The notes below the pieces were generated by a model. It ran no database searches, was not told where the DNA came from, and saw only the letters and a list, made by a program, of their open reading frames with translations. Source: Nipponacmea schrenckii (Eukaryota > Mollusca > Gastropoda > Lottiidae). From it: 64,000 bases of DNA. The stretch is from the NCBI GenBank assembly GCA_030562195.1, contig CM060199.1, positions 10,002,338-10,066,337 on the forward strand. The letters are read 5' to 3'. A program made the position numbers and the translations under genes. How positions within the stretch are numbered: the stretch's first letter is position 1; each line of letters begins with the position of its first letter. This document shows, piece by piece, positions 1-13,500 of the stretch.

Positions 1-1434
1 TTTGACCCCATGAAATAGAAACTTAATAATTTGCAGTAAAACTTTTAACTCTCGATTAAACGAAACTCTATTAAAACCCTTATTTTTTTTCGTGCAATTT
101 CTTTCGTTTCAAGTAACAAATTAACAAAACCTTGCGTATAAAAATGTTCATAAAAAAATTACACAACAAAAACTGAACGATTGACAAAATATAACACTAT
201 TCAACGTTAACTCAACAAGATCGTCATTGTTTTTGACTTACGACTTCATGAAAATTAATAACGGGGTCAAAATTCGTTGTGATGGTCACGTGACACACCA
301 CGTGGAGACAGATGAAACTTGAAGACAATGGAATGGCGGGAAGAATAAATATTAATTTAAATTATGGCGAAATGACCGGAAGTTAACTGTCTCCGTAATA
401 TTTTCATGATATGTATCAAATAAATAATTTAATGCTTTTTCACAAAATCCAGGCCAGTCCGGTTACTCAGAAAAGTAAGAAAAGTGGCTAAGTACGATCA
501 GATAAAAAGACAGAATCAAAGAAAGTTTAAGGAAATAATTTACGGTTAATAAGATTTGCAAAAAAAAAAAAATGCTAAAGAATATTATTCATAATTTATA
601 CAGCAGTAAATAATTTAAATCTTGTCACATGACCAGTCACGTGATTTAGGCAAAGACTCAATCTGAAGCCAATACAAGACGAGGAACCAAATTTGAAATT
701 TGGAAAATATAAACAAACATACATTCATTATAACGTTTTACAAATTAACAATAGTTTCGACTAGTTCATCACTTTTTAAACACCTTGGTAACGTTAAAGG
801 CGTTGGACCTCCATGTTCATTTCCAATCGCCTCTTGTGCTGCCATTTGGTTTTTACAAGACGGGAGGGCATGAAGAATTGCACAGCTATTTAGTGGGGTA
901 TGGCCTCATTGTAGACAATGCAGACAAAATGCATCAAATATTGTTAGAATCAACTGCCGTATAGTTTGTATGTTTATGAAGAATGAACACAGATTTTATG
1001 AAATGAAAATAGCACATATAGTCTTGGCAGTGATTTTTTTGTGTTCATACATTGGTCCGGGTTTTATAGTATAACATAATGGTCATAGTTCTTTCATGTG
1101 CGCTGGAATTGCATTCCTTCAATTTAAAATTCCATTCATATCATTGCCTTTGAACGTTTCGGGTGCTTTTTAGCCTAGATATATTACAGCTCTTCAAGAA
1201 AAAAAGCTTGCATAATGTACAAGGCTGAAAGCTTGTATACATAGATAATATAGTATCCCATAATTCACAAGTAATGAATCATATGTTGCATCTTTTAGAA
1301 ACAGCAAGGCACTTTAAATCCATCCACACGTTACTATTTATAGAATTCTCTGCATCTTGTATGTTATCACTATATACTTTTGTGCACTATATAGACTCCG
1401 TTTGGTTCGTAAAATAACAATGCCCTTTATAATA
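1..1434. other. 3' flank and probable 3' UTR of Delta
   Basis: AT-rich sequence after the Delta stop codon. No coding sequence is evident on either strand. I found no AATAAA on the minus strand here; only weaker signals such as ATTAAA near 427-432, so the poly(A) site cannot be placed. A GC-richer patch at 790-930 could be conserved 3' UTR. Drosophila-type Bearded boxes were looked for and not seen. Confidence 0.5.
284..643. promoter_or_regulatory. Cluster of CACGTG E-boxes
   Basis: Three CACGTG palindromes lie at 287-292, 299-304 and 638-643, plus GTCACATGAC at 624-633. The first sits in GTCACGTGAC, the extended site preferred by USF and MiT/TFE bHLH-zipper factors. This may be a promoter of a gene beyond the left edge, or a 3' element of Delta. 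Motif match only. Confidence 0.3.
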
Positions 1435-1561
1435 TTACACCTCAGTGGCTAACACATCCTCGGCATAATGAGGTCTCTTTTGTTCCAGCACTAGCATAGA
1501 GTTTCTATTGTCTCTGTTTAACGGTTTGGAAATAACATGAATATCTTGCGAACTGTAATCA
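1435..1561 (-). CDS. Delta: Delta exon 10: last exon, PDZ-binding C-terminus ATEV
   Basis: 127 bp: one base completing a Ser codon, 41 codons and TAA at 1437-1435. Starts after ATTTTTCAG with [12 protein letters not shown] and ends [12 protein letters not shown] is a class I PDZ ligand found at the end of vertebrate DLL1 and DLL4. The match of frame, phase and this diagnostic ending makes the exon secure although it is short and 1.16 kb from exon 9. Confidence 0.93.
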
Positions 1562-4500
1562 CTGAAAAATATAAAAAATGCAATCATAAGTAAAGGGTGC
1601 AAATAACATTGTTCGGTTAGGTAATTCAGAATAACACTATTTAATATCAGAATTTTGTTCTATGTATAAAGCAATTTTCGGTATATCGAGATTTATTTAT
1701 AAATATAAATGCATGGATTACCGGATTGCTAGAAAATTTCGCATAATGGCGCCACAAATATAGGTTAATTCTATGAGCGAACACAGGTGAATATTATAAC
1801 ACAGGTAAAGAAGAGAAATGAATTATAATGTAAATATTCAACATCAAGGCTGTATATAGCTTACAGATGATATTCCATTAGAAATATATACACAAACTAT
1901 AAATAGCTCGCAAGAAAAAGAACCTGCTGTATTTCACTGGTCTCTAAATAGCTACCAATTATTCAACAATTTCACGTCTTTGTTGAATCGATTGACTTTT
2001 CAGTTTCTTACAGAGTTGATTCTTTAACTTATTGATCCGTAGCTGTGATATATAATGGGTATTATAATTTTGATAATAGAAATATAATGCTATTTTTGAT
2101 TGTATTATGATCAAAATATGCTAATATGTATATTATTCTCGCTTTATTCTTGTTTTAACTGAACAGTTGCACATTGTTCAGGCAGACTTAGCAGACTTAA
2201 AGTCAAGTTTTTGAATAATTCTCAGTGCCACAAATCGAAATGAAATCTCAACAGTAAAATAAACTTAACAGAAAAAGTCATTCACATTGACCATTTAGCA
2301 GTGGCCTACTGCAAGGTGAACCTATAAGACCTATCTTATTAATGATATTCATGTATGAACAGTAGAAAACACCTGTTTATTACAAGCAAATATACCAGAG
2401 TAAATAAAATGGGCCGGCGTCCAACGTGTATTCATACATCATGAACCTCTTTCATGCAGAATAACCTATTTTTAAAACCTCGATTAGCAGGAACGTTGGC
2501 AACAGATATCGGCTAAATGTTTCATGCAATTATTATACCATTTTGATTTGTATCGTAGTTTTAGGCGTTGGGGATGGTTTTGATATTTTGGGATTGAACA
2601 TTGGACCTTCATTTTGAATATTGAGATGGGAGTAGCCTAGGTAATCTTTTAGGGTTAAGTACATATGCCATAACCGACCAGAGAGCAAGTGATTAAAGAG
2701 AGGAATAAAATCAGAAAACCTACCTAATATCCGTTCTAGTATCCGCTGAAAGAGATTCCACATCTAATCTTTTACACGATTTTTCATAGTCACCCCTTTT
2801 TAAGTCTCTATTACACGGATAATATTGTTCGTGTGTGCTATAGTCTTTTATATAGTGTTTTGGACTGGATTTTTCTAAAATATTTTGCTTTGTATTTAAT
2901 TTTTTGGGTTTGAAGTCTTTATCTTCATTGTTAATTTTAATACTTGCACTCGCCACAGGGTTAGTGTTTGTTGGTGTCGTAAATATTTTCGAGTCTATTT
3001 TTTTATTATTAATATTGTTCACTATATTTTGTTCTCTTTCTTTCTCCATATTGTCTCTCATTAGATTATTTTTTCGTCTACATAATAACACTATCACAAT
3101 TATTATAATTAATATGAGGGGAATTCCTACCCCTAAACACACCACTAACAGTAACTCGGACGTTGAAAGTGGTTCGTCTTCCGCAGACCTCTCACTAGTA
3201 TTAGATTTTATAGGAATTAGTTTCTCGGTTACTTGCACCTCGTGTGTCTGTGTTGTAAACTCTTGGGTAGTATATTCCGGCGACTCTGTAGTCTCCTCGA
3301 TAGGAGGCATGCCTTCATATAGATGACATTCTTTGCCCCAAAATCCTTCAGGACAATCACAACGGTAATCATCCACCAAATCGGTACAGTTACCCCCATG
3401 ACGGCACGGGCTATCAGCACAATCATTGATGTTGATTCGGCAATCCTTGCCTGCGAAACCATCAGCACAATGACATTTGAAATCGTTGTCCAGATCGCTA
3501 CAGATTCCTCCATTGGCACAAGGTCGTGTTTTACAATCATCAACATTGATTTCACACAATGGTCCGATAAATCCAGCTCTACATCGACACTCGTAATCAT
3601 TGATTAAATCCAAGCACGTACCACCATTCTGACAGGGATCGTGAACACAGTCGTTGATGTTGTCCGAACAAGTAGGACCTTCGAATCCAGTAGAGCAAAC
3701 GCATCGAAATCCATTTCTTTGATCAATACAGCGACCACCTGAAATATTCAATAAATGTTCTCATTAATAACAAAAAATCACCAATGTACCAGCTAGTCGG
3801 AATCAATTAAATAAAGATAGTAGTCAATAATAGATTGCTGGTTAACATTTGACCACTGTGATGACCAGTCAAGTCCTATAATGACCACTATTACTAGCAA
3901 AGTATTTAGTCATCATGGTGTTAGATGGGATTTATTGATATTACCCAGTATTAGAATTGACAGAGTATCATTATTTAGGTCTTAATCATTTGTCTTTAGT
4001 GATTATGGCTATAGCTGGATAGCTACTTGACGAATGGTCATTATTGATCACAAACTGGACAATTGATGACCGATTGATTTCCTCTATCAATGTTGATTGT
4101 AGTAATGGAGTTTTGTTTCCGCTTGACAACAGTTAACCTAAGTATTTATTTAGAAAAGATCAATACATTTGAAAGTTGCTGGATAGATATGGTCCTGAAT
4201 TGACGAAGCAATAATGCTCATTAACGAACACAGAGCTCGTTCAACTTCCTTTACAGTTTCAAAATTAAGATCGGTCAAGGATGCGACAAAAGTGGTCAAT
4301 TAGAACATTGTGTAATATGAACTCAATTTTAAAAGTAGTCCATAATATGGTCCTAACTTAACAGAAGAGAAATTAGAAAATAAGAATCGACCCAACAACT
4401 AAATTAGTTTAACTCGGAAATTTTTTTTTCAGATGATCATCTTTAAAAATTGTTATCTTCATCTCGAATCACAAAACAAATGGTTGCTCAATCCCGAATC

Positions 4501-7500
4501 AGATAATGAGTAAAAGGTAGATGAAACGATTTGAAGAAAATGTCAGTATAAATCAAGAGTTAGTGTTTCTATACCAAGGTAACGGTAAATCTGCTTCTTT
4601 TCTAACCAATGGTAAATAAATGCCGCATTCTAGGTCGATGTTTTTTACGCAATTACTACTCGGCATAGAGCCAATATGCAGCTAAATATTTTGCCAGGGT
4701 TTCGTACAATATTGAGTGTAATTATCTACATGAAGAATAAAACGCTACAACCTCAACCAGAAATTTATAGCACTATTTACTATTACAAATCGTCAGCTTT
4801 ATGACTTGATTCGAAACAACTTTTTTAGATTTTATCATTATTTTTTACGACCCAGTAAAAATCAAACATGGTAATAAGTAAAATAAAGCAGTAAATTTTC
4901 AAATGATCAATACCAATAAAATTACTGTAGTTATTATGTCCTTTTTCTAGGTTATAATGAAGGTTTGAAATTAAATTGAAACCTAACCAGTTAAAACTAA
5001 CGAGTGCTTACCATTCTTGCAAGGATGTTGATCACATTCATTGATTTCAATTTCACAATTTAATCCAGTGTAACCAGCATCACATTGACATGTGTAACTG
5101 GCCTCGTCTTCAGTACAGCTTCCACCATTGATACAAGGATTGGTTTTGCAGGAGTCAGCTTCATGCTCGCATGATTTACCATAAAATCCTGTTTCACATT
5201 GGCATCGATATCCAATTCCAATATCCTGAAATACCATCAAGAATATTTCATTTATAAAATGCAAATACGAAACTATCAACTGTAGTGCCAAACTAATAGT
5301 AACGACTTAATATGAATAAGAATATTCCATAAATAAAGAGATAATTCGAAACAAGTATAAACTGAAGTACGAAACTAATAGTTATGACTTAACACGAATA
5401 GATGAATGGCGCCATTTTGTTTTCTAAAGGTACTTTAAAAAGAATAAAAGAGTTTGAAGTATCACTTACCTTGCAACTACCACCATTCAAACAGGGTCGT
5501 CTTTCACAATCGTCATACTCTATTTCACAATTAGTACCCGAGAATCCAGGGGGACAGGTGCATGTATAGCTACCCTCGCCTGTATTAGTACAGGTACCGG
5601 CATTTTTACATGGTTTATGATGGGTGCAGTAATTCAAATCTGGAAAAAAACCATAAAACTAATTAAAAATTTGGAGGCAAACTTCAAACAAAAAATCAAA
5701 TATGGCAGATTCAAACGCAGAGCCATCTGTCCTAAGCCATTTTATTTCTTTAATAAATCTATGGGAAATGTTGTATTGGGGATCAATTCAGATTACCTTT
5801 CCTTTCGAACAATATTTTTCAGACATTTTATCTCTTTATCTTATAAGCGTTGGTTGTTTTTCTTGCTGTGTAATGGAATTGTTTTTAGAGCGAATAGTCA
5901 GAGACAATACGAATGTCTCTAGTGACAATGTAGCGAAGTAAATTATGTATTATATTTATCTTGTATCTATATGAAATACAATTATGTTCATTTACTGGAA
6001 AGTTTAAATTCCCATGGAATAAAAATTGTCTGAAACACAAGAACACTATTTATGAAGAGAAATTTAAATTTCCATAGAATCAAGCTTCAAGGATAGAAGA
6101 TTTGCCTTAGAAACTATCTAAACTTTAAAAGGAACTGAATGGGCTAAAATTACTATAATATCCGGATTGTCAAGGTTCGGTTAATATAGTTAAATGAAAA
6201 TTTAAATGATAATGTCACGACATGAATCGTTTTTCAAATAAATGATGCGATTTAATTCTAGAAGCTTTGTCTTTCTGTAAAGAAATTCAATTCATCAATA
6301 TCTCTAAATACTAATTAGAATAGCTTGTCATATTAGGTTCCTTACAATCAATAATGGTTTTATCATACAATACAAGCCGGGCAGGCGCCATATATATCTC
6401 CTATACAGGTGATTGCTGGTATATAAAGCAGGCTTGAGGTCGTGTGAGAGAACAATGTTTGTACTAACCAATCCCCAAAATAGCATGGGGTAATGCTCTT
6501 AAAGTCATCTCTAATCATGCAAAAACTTGAATTATGAAAGAATGTTAATACTTGTATATGTTCCTATTTGTGTGATATAAGTCTAATATACCGTGTATTA
6601 TCAATGTGTATATGTGGTTAATTACAATTATCAGTTCAATATTTATTTGTATATGTTTTAATAAAGTTGTGAGCATGCTGGGTTTGGTTACATTAACCCG
6701 CGAAGTATTGACAGCCTTGTCTCAAGTTAAACCTACTGTAGTAAAGTTCAGATCAATATTTTACTATAAACACAATAAATTCATTGATTCAGTCTGCTTT
6801 AAGTCTTTTAATACAAGTCAATTCTTCCAGAGTTACACCTTCAACTCTGTTTGTTGCTTTAATTGATTGCAAATATGTGTATTCCCATAGCAATCTCTAA
6901 TCTTGACTTGTCTATTCATTAAAACATGTACATTCTCATCTTGCCAGCACTGGGAGTTGAATGTTTGAGATCGAGGTGCTCTGACCTGTTTGCTTTTAGA
7001 AATTATTCTTACCTTGATTACAGAATAACCCTCCCCATCCTTCCTCACAATTACACTGCCACGGCTTGGAGCAGGAACCATGTTGACATCCAGGATAATT
7101 AATGCAAGCATCACAAAAGTTGCCCTGCCATCCTAAGCGACATCTAAAAAGTAGATTGAACAATAATTACATTGGGATAAATCATCACATAAGATTGAAA
7201 TGCTATTATATTTCAAGACGTAGAGTCTAATGTCCGAAAGTACAAGAAAACAGTCGTAAATATCATTATATATTCTACAGCAAAACATCATCATAATCTT
7301 CGCCTATTGACTCAAATCATAACAAAATCTATTATTTATAAACAATTCTATCAGACTCGTTGATTTATGACTAAATATTATAACCAAATTTCATGATATC
7401 CATTGTTTTTATATTCGCTAGAATTAAATTTTGACACCATGACAAACATATCAGGGTATGGCACGTTGATTATGACCCTCATGGGATTCAACCCTAGATT

Positions 7501-10500
7501 ATAAACATGAAAGGTCGAAGGTCACGATCTTGATAACCAGATTTTGAATTGAAACGTTGAAATTGTACGAGGGTAACAAAAGTCAGTGTCTTGAAGGTCA
7601 CCGCTCAAGGGCGAGATAAATAATGAATAAATTCTTACCGGCACTCATTGGGATTGTCGCAATATCCATGATCTGGGTGGCAACCAGGTAAACACATTGC
7701 TGAAATCAAATCAAAATAAACATAAACAATCTAATCATTTATTCATTAAAATATTAATCAATCTGTTGGGCTTGGCATTACATTCAGAAATTTTGTACGA
7801 AACCAAATATCAATCAAATGCTTATAAAATCTCTTGAAAATATAATATGGCGGCTTGATTAATTTGAAATTAAATGTAGGTGGGGTTTTAAAGTTACCAC
7901 CAACTATTTTACTGTGGAAAATTCAATCTCAATTCGTTTTATTTCATAGCTTAGTTTAACATCAAATCGACGATAAGGCGGCAACATTTTACGATTAATT
8001 ACAATTTTATGGATGTCATGGAAACTGTTTTGCCATTGAGCAGCTGTAACTTTTGCCAAGGTAAAGGGCAAAGTGGACAACGGACAGCTGACTCTACAAT
8101 GGACACAACCACCACACTTTCTTTGTTTGTGGTTACGCCGTTTTGTCCACTGATATATCGGAATCCGGACAGCTGGTCAAACGGACCCCCACCCCACTTG
8201 AACCTAGGGGTAAGACATGGTGATCTCTACCAATCCTTCCCTAAATGAATTCGTAGAGGAATTTGAGAAGTTGAATAATTTGAAGGTAACACGTCTGATG
8301 GCGGCATAGTGATATGATGAGAGCACCTGTCGCTTTCAATCTCTACCTCCAATCTTTATATTTTAAATATAACCCAAATTTAAACTCTTCTTCTTTCAAT
8401 AGACCAGATAGAGAAGAATTAATAATGCTTTTCTTATCCGGTTACCTGTTCATGTTAGACAAACAGTGATCCTTTTATTTAAAGTTCATTAATTATTAAT
8501 GCCAAACAAATATTATGAATTCCGTATTGCTGGTTAAATCATGGTTATCAACATTTAAGTAATGTTTTAAATCTCGAGAGTTTGATGTTAAAGATTATGT
8601 TTTTCAATGTATTAAAATGCAACAATTGCTCTGATGATGCAAAACATCGTAAAAAACAGCAGTGACATGCATTGTCATGGTAATCTGTCTCACGCTATGA
8701 TAGAAAATTAAGAGGAAAAAAAATCGTCTTATCGATTTGAGCTTTTTCTGAACAAGAAAAAAACAGAGAAAATCGATGTATTACGACCTAAATAGGTCTT
8801 TCACATGCGGTTCATCATACAAACTAAACCATAGCATATTGACTTGGCTGGTTTGAATTTGTTCAGGTTTTTGAAAGATCGTTGAACCATGGAGCACATA
8901 TTGTTTAAGTTTTTTGTTCATAATAGCTCCAACAATAAAAGACATCACAGTGATAAAGTACAACTTGTATTGTGTGCATCTGAATATCACGAAAACTTCA
9001 AGTCTTTTTAACAAGCAGATGGTTGGCTCTATCGTAAAATAATCATGGGAAAATATCCAACGTTTTGATGTTCGGCTGAAATATCAGCACATTTAAAAAT
9101 GCTATTGCATCCCCATATGTACTAACATTTTATTGCTAGTTACTTGAATTTACTACTTTGATGTACTATCTACTATTTTCTACTTTCATTCCCTTAAGTA
9201 TTTCAAGAGTCTTTCTTCTTGGTAAAACGTTTAGACTACTCGTGTAAACTTATTAATGATTGAAGAAACAATATTATTATTTGTGGTCATTTTCAATGCA
9301 TTTTTGATGATTTGGTCATCTATTGGTTTAAGCAAATATCTGTACTAAGTTAGATATAGGGGTTTAAAACTATTGACCCATATAGAGTAGGCTAAAGACT
9401 TGTGCATCAGACAATGTCCACCATACATAAAAAGCCACTGTACACTAATGTTCAATAGGGAACTGAAATTAATCCGCTACTATATTGAAAGGGTCTGTTA
9501 AATTATCTCGAATTTCTTAGTACACTTTTGGTCGCCATCAAGTGGGTGTTTATCAAAATATAATTCGTTTATTTACACCCCGATTCCCTTAGGTAATCAT
9601 TAATTTCAACACGAAAGGCCACTTGAAAATCGTTTTAATTCTTAATGTACCTATCTGGTATGTTTATTTTTACCTATAGTGATATTAACACTTACTTAAA
9701 ATGGTATTTACAAATACCCCTACTACTTCAACCAGTTGAGTTGGGACCCCAATTATTACACCTTATTCAAACTGACCCCCTAATTACCACCAAAACAATT
9801 TTTGTTTAAATCCGGAACAATTGTTGGCATGTATTATTTCAAAGTGTGAACTATTAAAGCCAATTAAGAAAGAAATTAAAGCAATTTACTGTAACCGAAC
9901 TTGTTGACAGATTGACAAGACCACTAATGGAAAGAGATGGTGATGAAAAATGGCCCTAGGGTACCAATCCTGTTTACTGCTAAAACAAAGGGATGAAATT
10001 CAAACTATTCTTACCTTCCTCACACATATCTCCACTCCAGCCATCTAAGCAGATCTTAGTTCCATTTACACTACACTTATAATGTCCAAACTGGTCATCA
10101 CGAGGACGACAGAATTCAGAACATCCAGCCCCATAATAATTTTTGCCACAAATAATACGATAACTGTAGTTAATTTCCGAATAAGGAGTATCGTGTTTGA
10201 AGGTGTACCAGTCCTTGCCCACCTCAGCAGATCGTTGCACTGCAACTCTAGCAATCAATTCTCTTGGACTTCCTGCAAAACATCAAATAAGAACATAAAA
10301 TAATTTTTCTGTATATTATTGGTGATTTAGCTTGATTTTGTAGTACTTGATGTCAAGTTAAATTTAATGGAGTTATTCCGTGTATAGGAATTAGAAAATA
10401 GAAGGAAATCTACTTAAGGGAATTGTAAATCAATGGCCAATTTGAATAACAATAGCAGTTTAAAGAACGGATAATTTGTGCAGTGTCATATTGCAACTGC

Positions 10501-13500
10501 CATTGTGTAGGCCTAACTGTAAATCAAAACGCATTTCCTGAGTTGACGAGGTAAAAACAATAGATATTAAAAAGGGTGTTGATGTAAACTTGGTTTATCT
10601 ATCGGACAATCGTTTGGGGATGGAATAATATTGAGATGACACAATAATTAAGAGAAATTATTGTATTATCACAAGCAACATCTAAGATTCACTCTGTTGA
10701 TTCCGCCAATTTGTCTTTGATGAATTGACGCCATTTTGGTTTTGCGACCAAGATCACGTTTTTGATAATGGTGGAGTTGATTTTTTTTCAGGTTTTCACT
10801 TTAAGAGTCAGGTTTCATCTTTCCCATGGTCAAAATGGGCCGAGAGGATGTGTCAGATAGCTAGGACTAAAGCTAGGATAATTAATACCATCTCACGACA
10901 CTTATTGTCCGTTAGACCATCACAATATCTTGGACAACACCACCCCGCTTACATCGACTTCAACCCTGGGAAAATATCTTTACAAAATGTTTATAGGGTG
11001 ATCGAGGGAGCATGGGTCACCTGTCATTGTCAACAAAGGGATGTTCACACAATATCTAAGTTAACAACTCTAGATCCCTAATAAACAACTCCTAAAATCT
11101 TGAATAGGAACCAAATATAACTGAGGCACGACGTTATTGAACAAGATAAAATACTATGAAAACTTATGCACATAAAACATTGCAATATTGTAACCCTACT
11201 AGAAAAGATACTAGGAAGACCCTAACCATTAAGGTATATTGTGAAATGAAATATGTTTATATTGATAAGACTGGGAAAATTTTTAGTATTTTCACCTGTT
11301 TGCCTCTTGTTTGAAAAAAAACTTTAAATGAACTAATGACCTATAAAGTTTTTGCTGCACTATTTTCTATAGTGAACTATTTTTATTGGACACACTATAT
11401 GCATTTGACTACAGACTGCATATGGATGACGGTCAACGACAAAAAATTCCCATACTGTTGAGATTTCTTTACTCGTACTTGAGTGCAAGCATCCTTAGTA
11501 CACCACGAGCAATTGCCTGTGCATAATGATGCAATCAAAGTACGAAAACATTGTTATGTCCTGTTAATTGAATGAGTGCCAAAAGATGAAATTAAATTCC
11601 TGGCTAGAACGAACTTCCGGTATGAAGGTGTATCAGCTGGGAAGTCGAGATATTAATATATTAGGTGTAAAAGATGTTAACATATGTTCCAGGAACATAC
11701 AATCAACAAATATGTTCCCCACATTTTTACTGAATATCTGGATTATAGTTTTACTTTTCTCTTTCCTGTTCATCTAAACGTTTCTGTGGATTTTATTATG
11801 GAAAAGTAATTGTGACCTTGTAGGAGACAATTGAGGATGGCCAGAATAATTGGCAATCGAAGGAAGTTTCAAGATTTCTATAACGTAAGCTACGTGCAAA
11901 GGCAAAGCAAGTTTGTTTACATATTAGACTTGCAATAAACTCAAAAGCACTGATAACCTAAGTCAGTAATAGTATTAGGTTACTATCTGATTTAACAATA
12001 ACGATAATGGTTTTTGATTAACCCAGTTACAGTAACACATACACACCAAGCTGTTACAACAAGAATAACAATACTATAAAAGTTCAATATCATAATTACA
12101 TAATGCATCAAAACACCTCAAGGCCATGGGCTCATTAATCTACAATTAGGCACCAACCAGAACATTGCAAATTCTATTGCATTGCAACATATGCATTTTA
12201 AAAACGTGCGTGTCTTTAAAAAAAAACAATCCAGAATACGAGTGAAGTATTTCTCGGTTGAAGGCAACAGCTGCCCGTATTGATGTTTAAATAAAGTATT
12301 CACAAGAACGACTTTAGTGATTTGCTCGATTTGTTTTCAATGTATCATTCCCTCGTGGTTTGTAACAGAATAGATTCAAAATCCAGCCCGAGATCGCCTT
12401 CAGACCGTTTTATCCTTAACACAAGTTCCTAGCAACAGTTTATTTGGAAAACTTTCAGAAGTTGGCTATGTCAACATTACGAACAGAAAGCTACTAGATA
12501 ATGCAATCTATCAACTTCACTCAAGAGTTGATTTAATTGATCAAAACCTAGAAATTCAGTCCAAATAATGAAAATATCAAAGATAACCATTGAGCTTTTT
12601 ACTATTAGTTTTTTTTTATCTACCAGCTAGTAGTAATGATTTCTAAAAGTATATTGCCAATTTTGCCTCATATACTCTTTAGATCTCGTCCAATTGACTA
12701 TGTGGGTTACTTTCTACCAAACTCTCTATAGATATTCACAAAAGTTTGAAGTATTCTTCTAACTTCAAGGTAGAAATCTGTCATGAAAAGGAAAATTAAC
12801 TGACAGAGTAAAAATATGATGGTGCTTTATGTGTCTGCTACCCTCCTACTGAGTCAGATATGAAAGAAAAGTCGAGCTTCTCTTTTGATAAAAGTGATTG
12901 CCTAACGAAGCATACTAGGAAAAGGGAGAAGTTAAGACCACAAAATTAGAAAAACAGATGGGCTACATCTGCAAATTAAAACATAGAATGAAAAAAGGAA
13001 AGCTAACATAGTTTTACTGAAGCCGACGAGGTTGGCATCTGTTGAGTCTTGTCTTCACTATCACTTAACTGAAACCATCTCATCTTGCATAAGTTATATA
13101 TCGTATACCTTAACAGCTCGCCATTAAAAACTTTTCATTCTAAACTTTAAAACTTTTTAATAAAATCCAGACTCGCTTCCTGCTTATCTTTAAAACCTTA
13201 ACCATAACGCGTGCCTTCTTCATTAACCTTTTATTGTATGTTACGACTCAGACAGTTGGAGCAACCGTTCTATCTTAAACTTTGTGTTTTCAGTCTCTCC
13301 TCTGATTAATGACGAAAATAAACTAAACCTTAATTAATATGTAATTGTTAGAGAAAGAAAACTAAATGTTATTTTCTAGACAAGTTTAAAGTGTAACATG
13401 CAAGACCTTGTCTTTGAAGAAACAACCTTTCCTGACTTCTGTTTCAGATAACGTTGGAATCAAATTGCGACTAACTCAAGTTTAATGGCCTTTGTATTTT

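Noticed and set aside
2904..3607. Open frames of 94, 123 and 140 codons over Delta exon 9
   Set aside because: Shadow frames of the real EGF, transmembrane and tail coding sequence.
10725..11081. 118-codon plus-strand frame inside Delta intron 3
   Set aside because: Peptide shows no recognisable domain, and it runs antisense within an intron; better explained as a GC-richer non-coding block.
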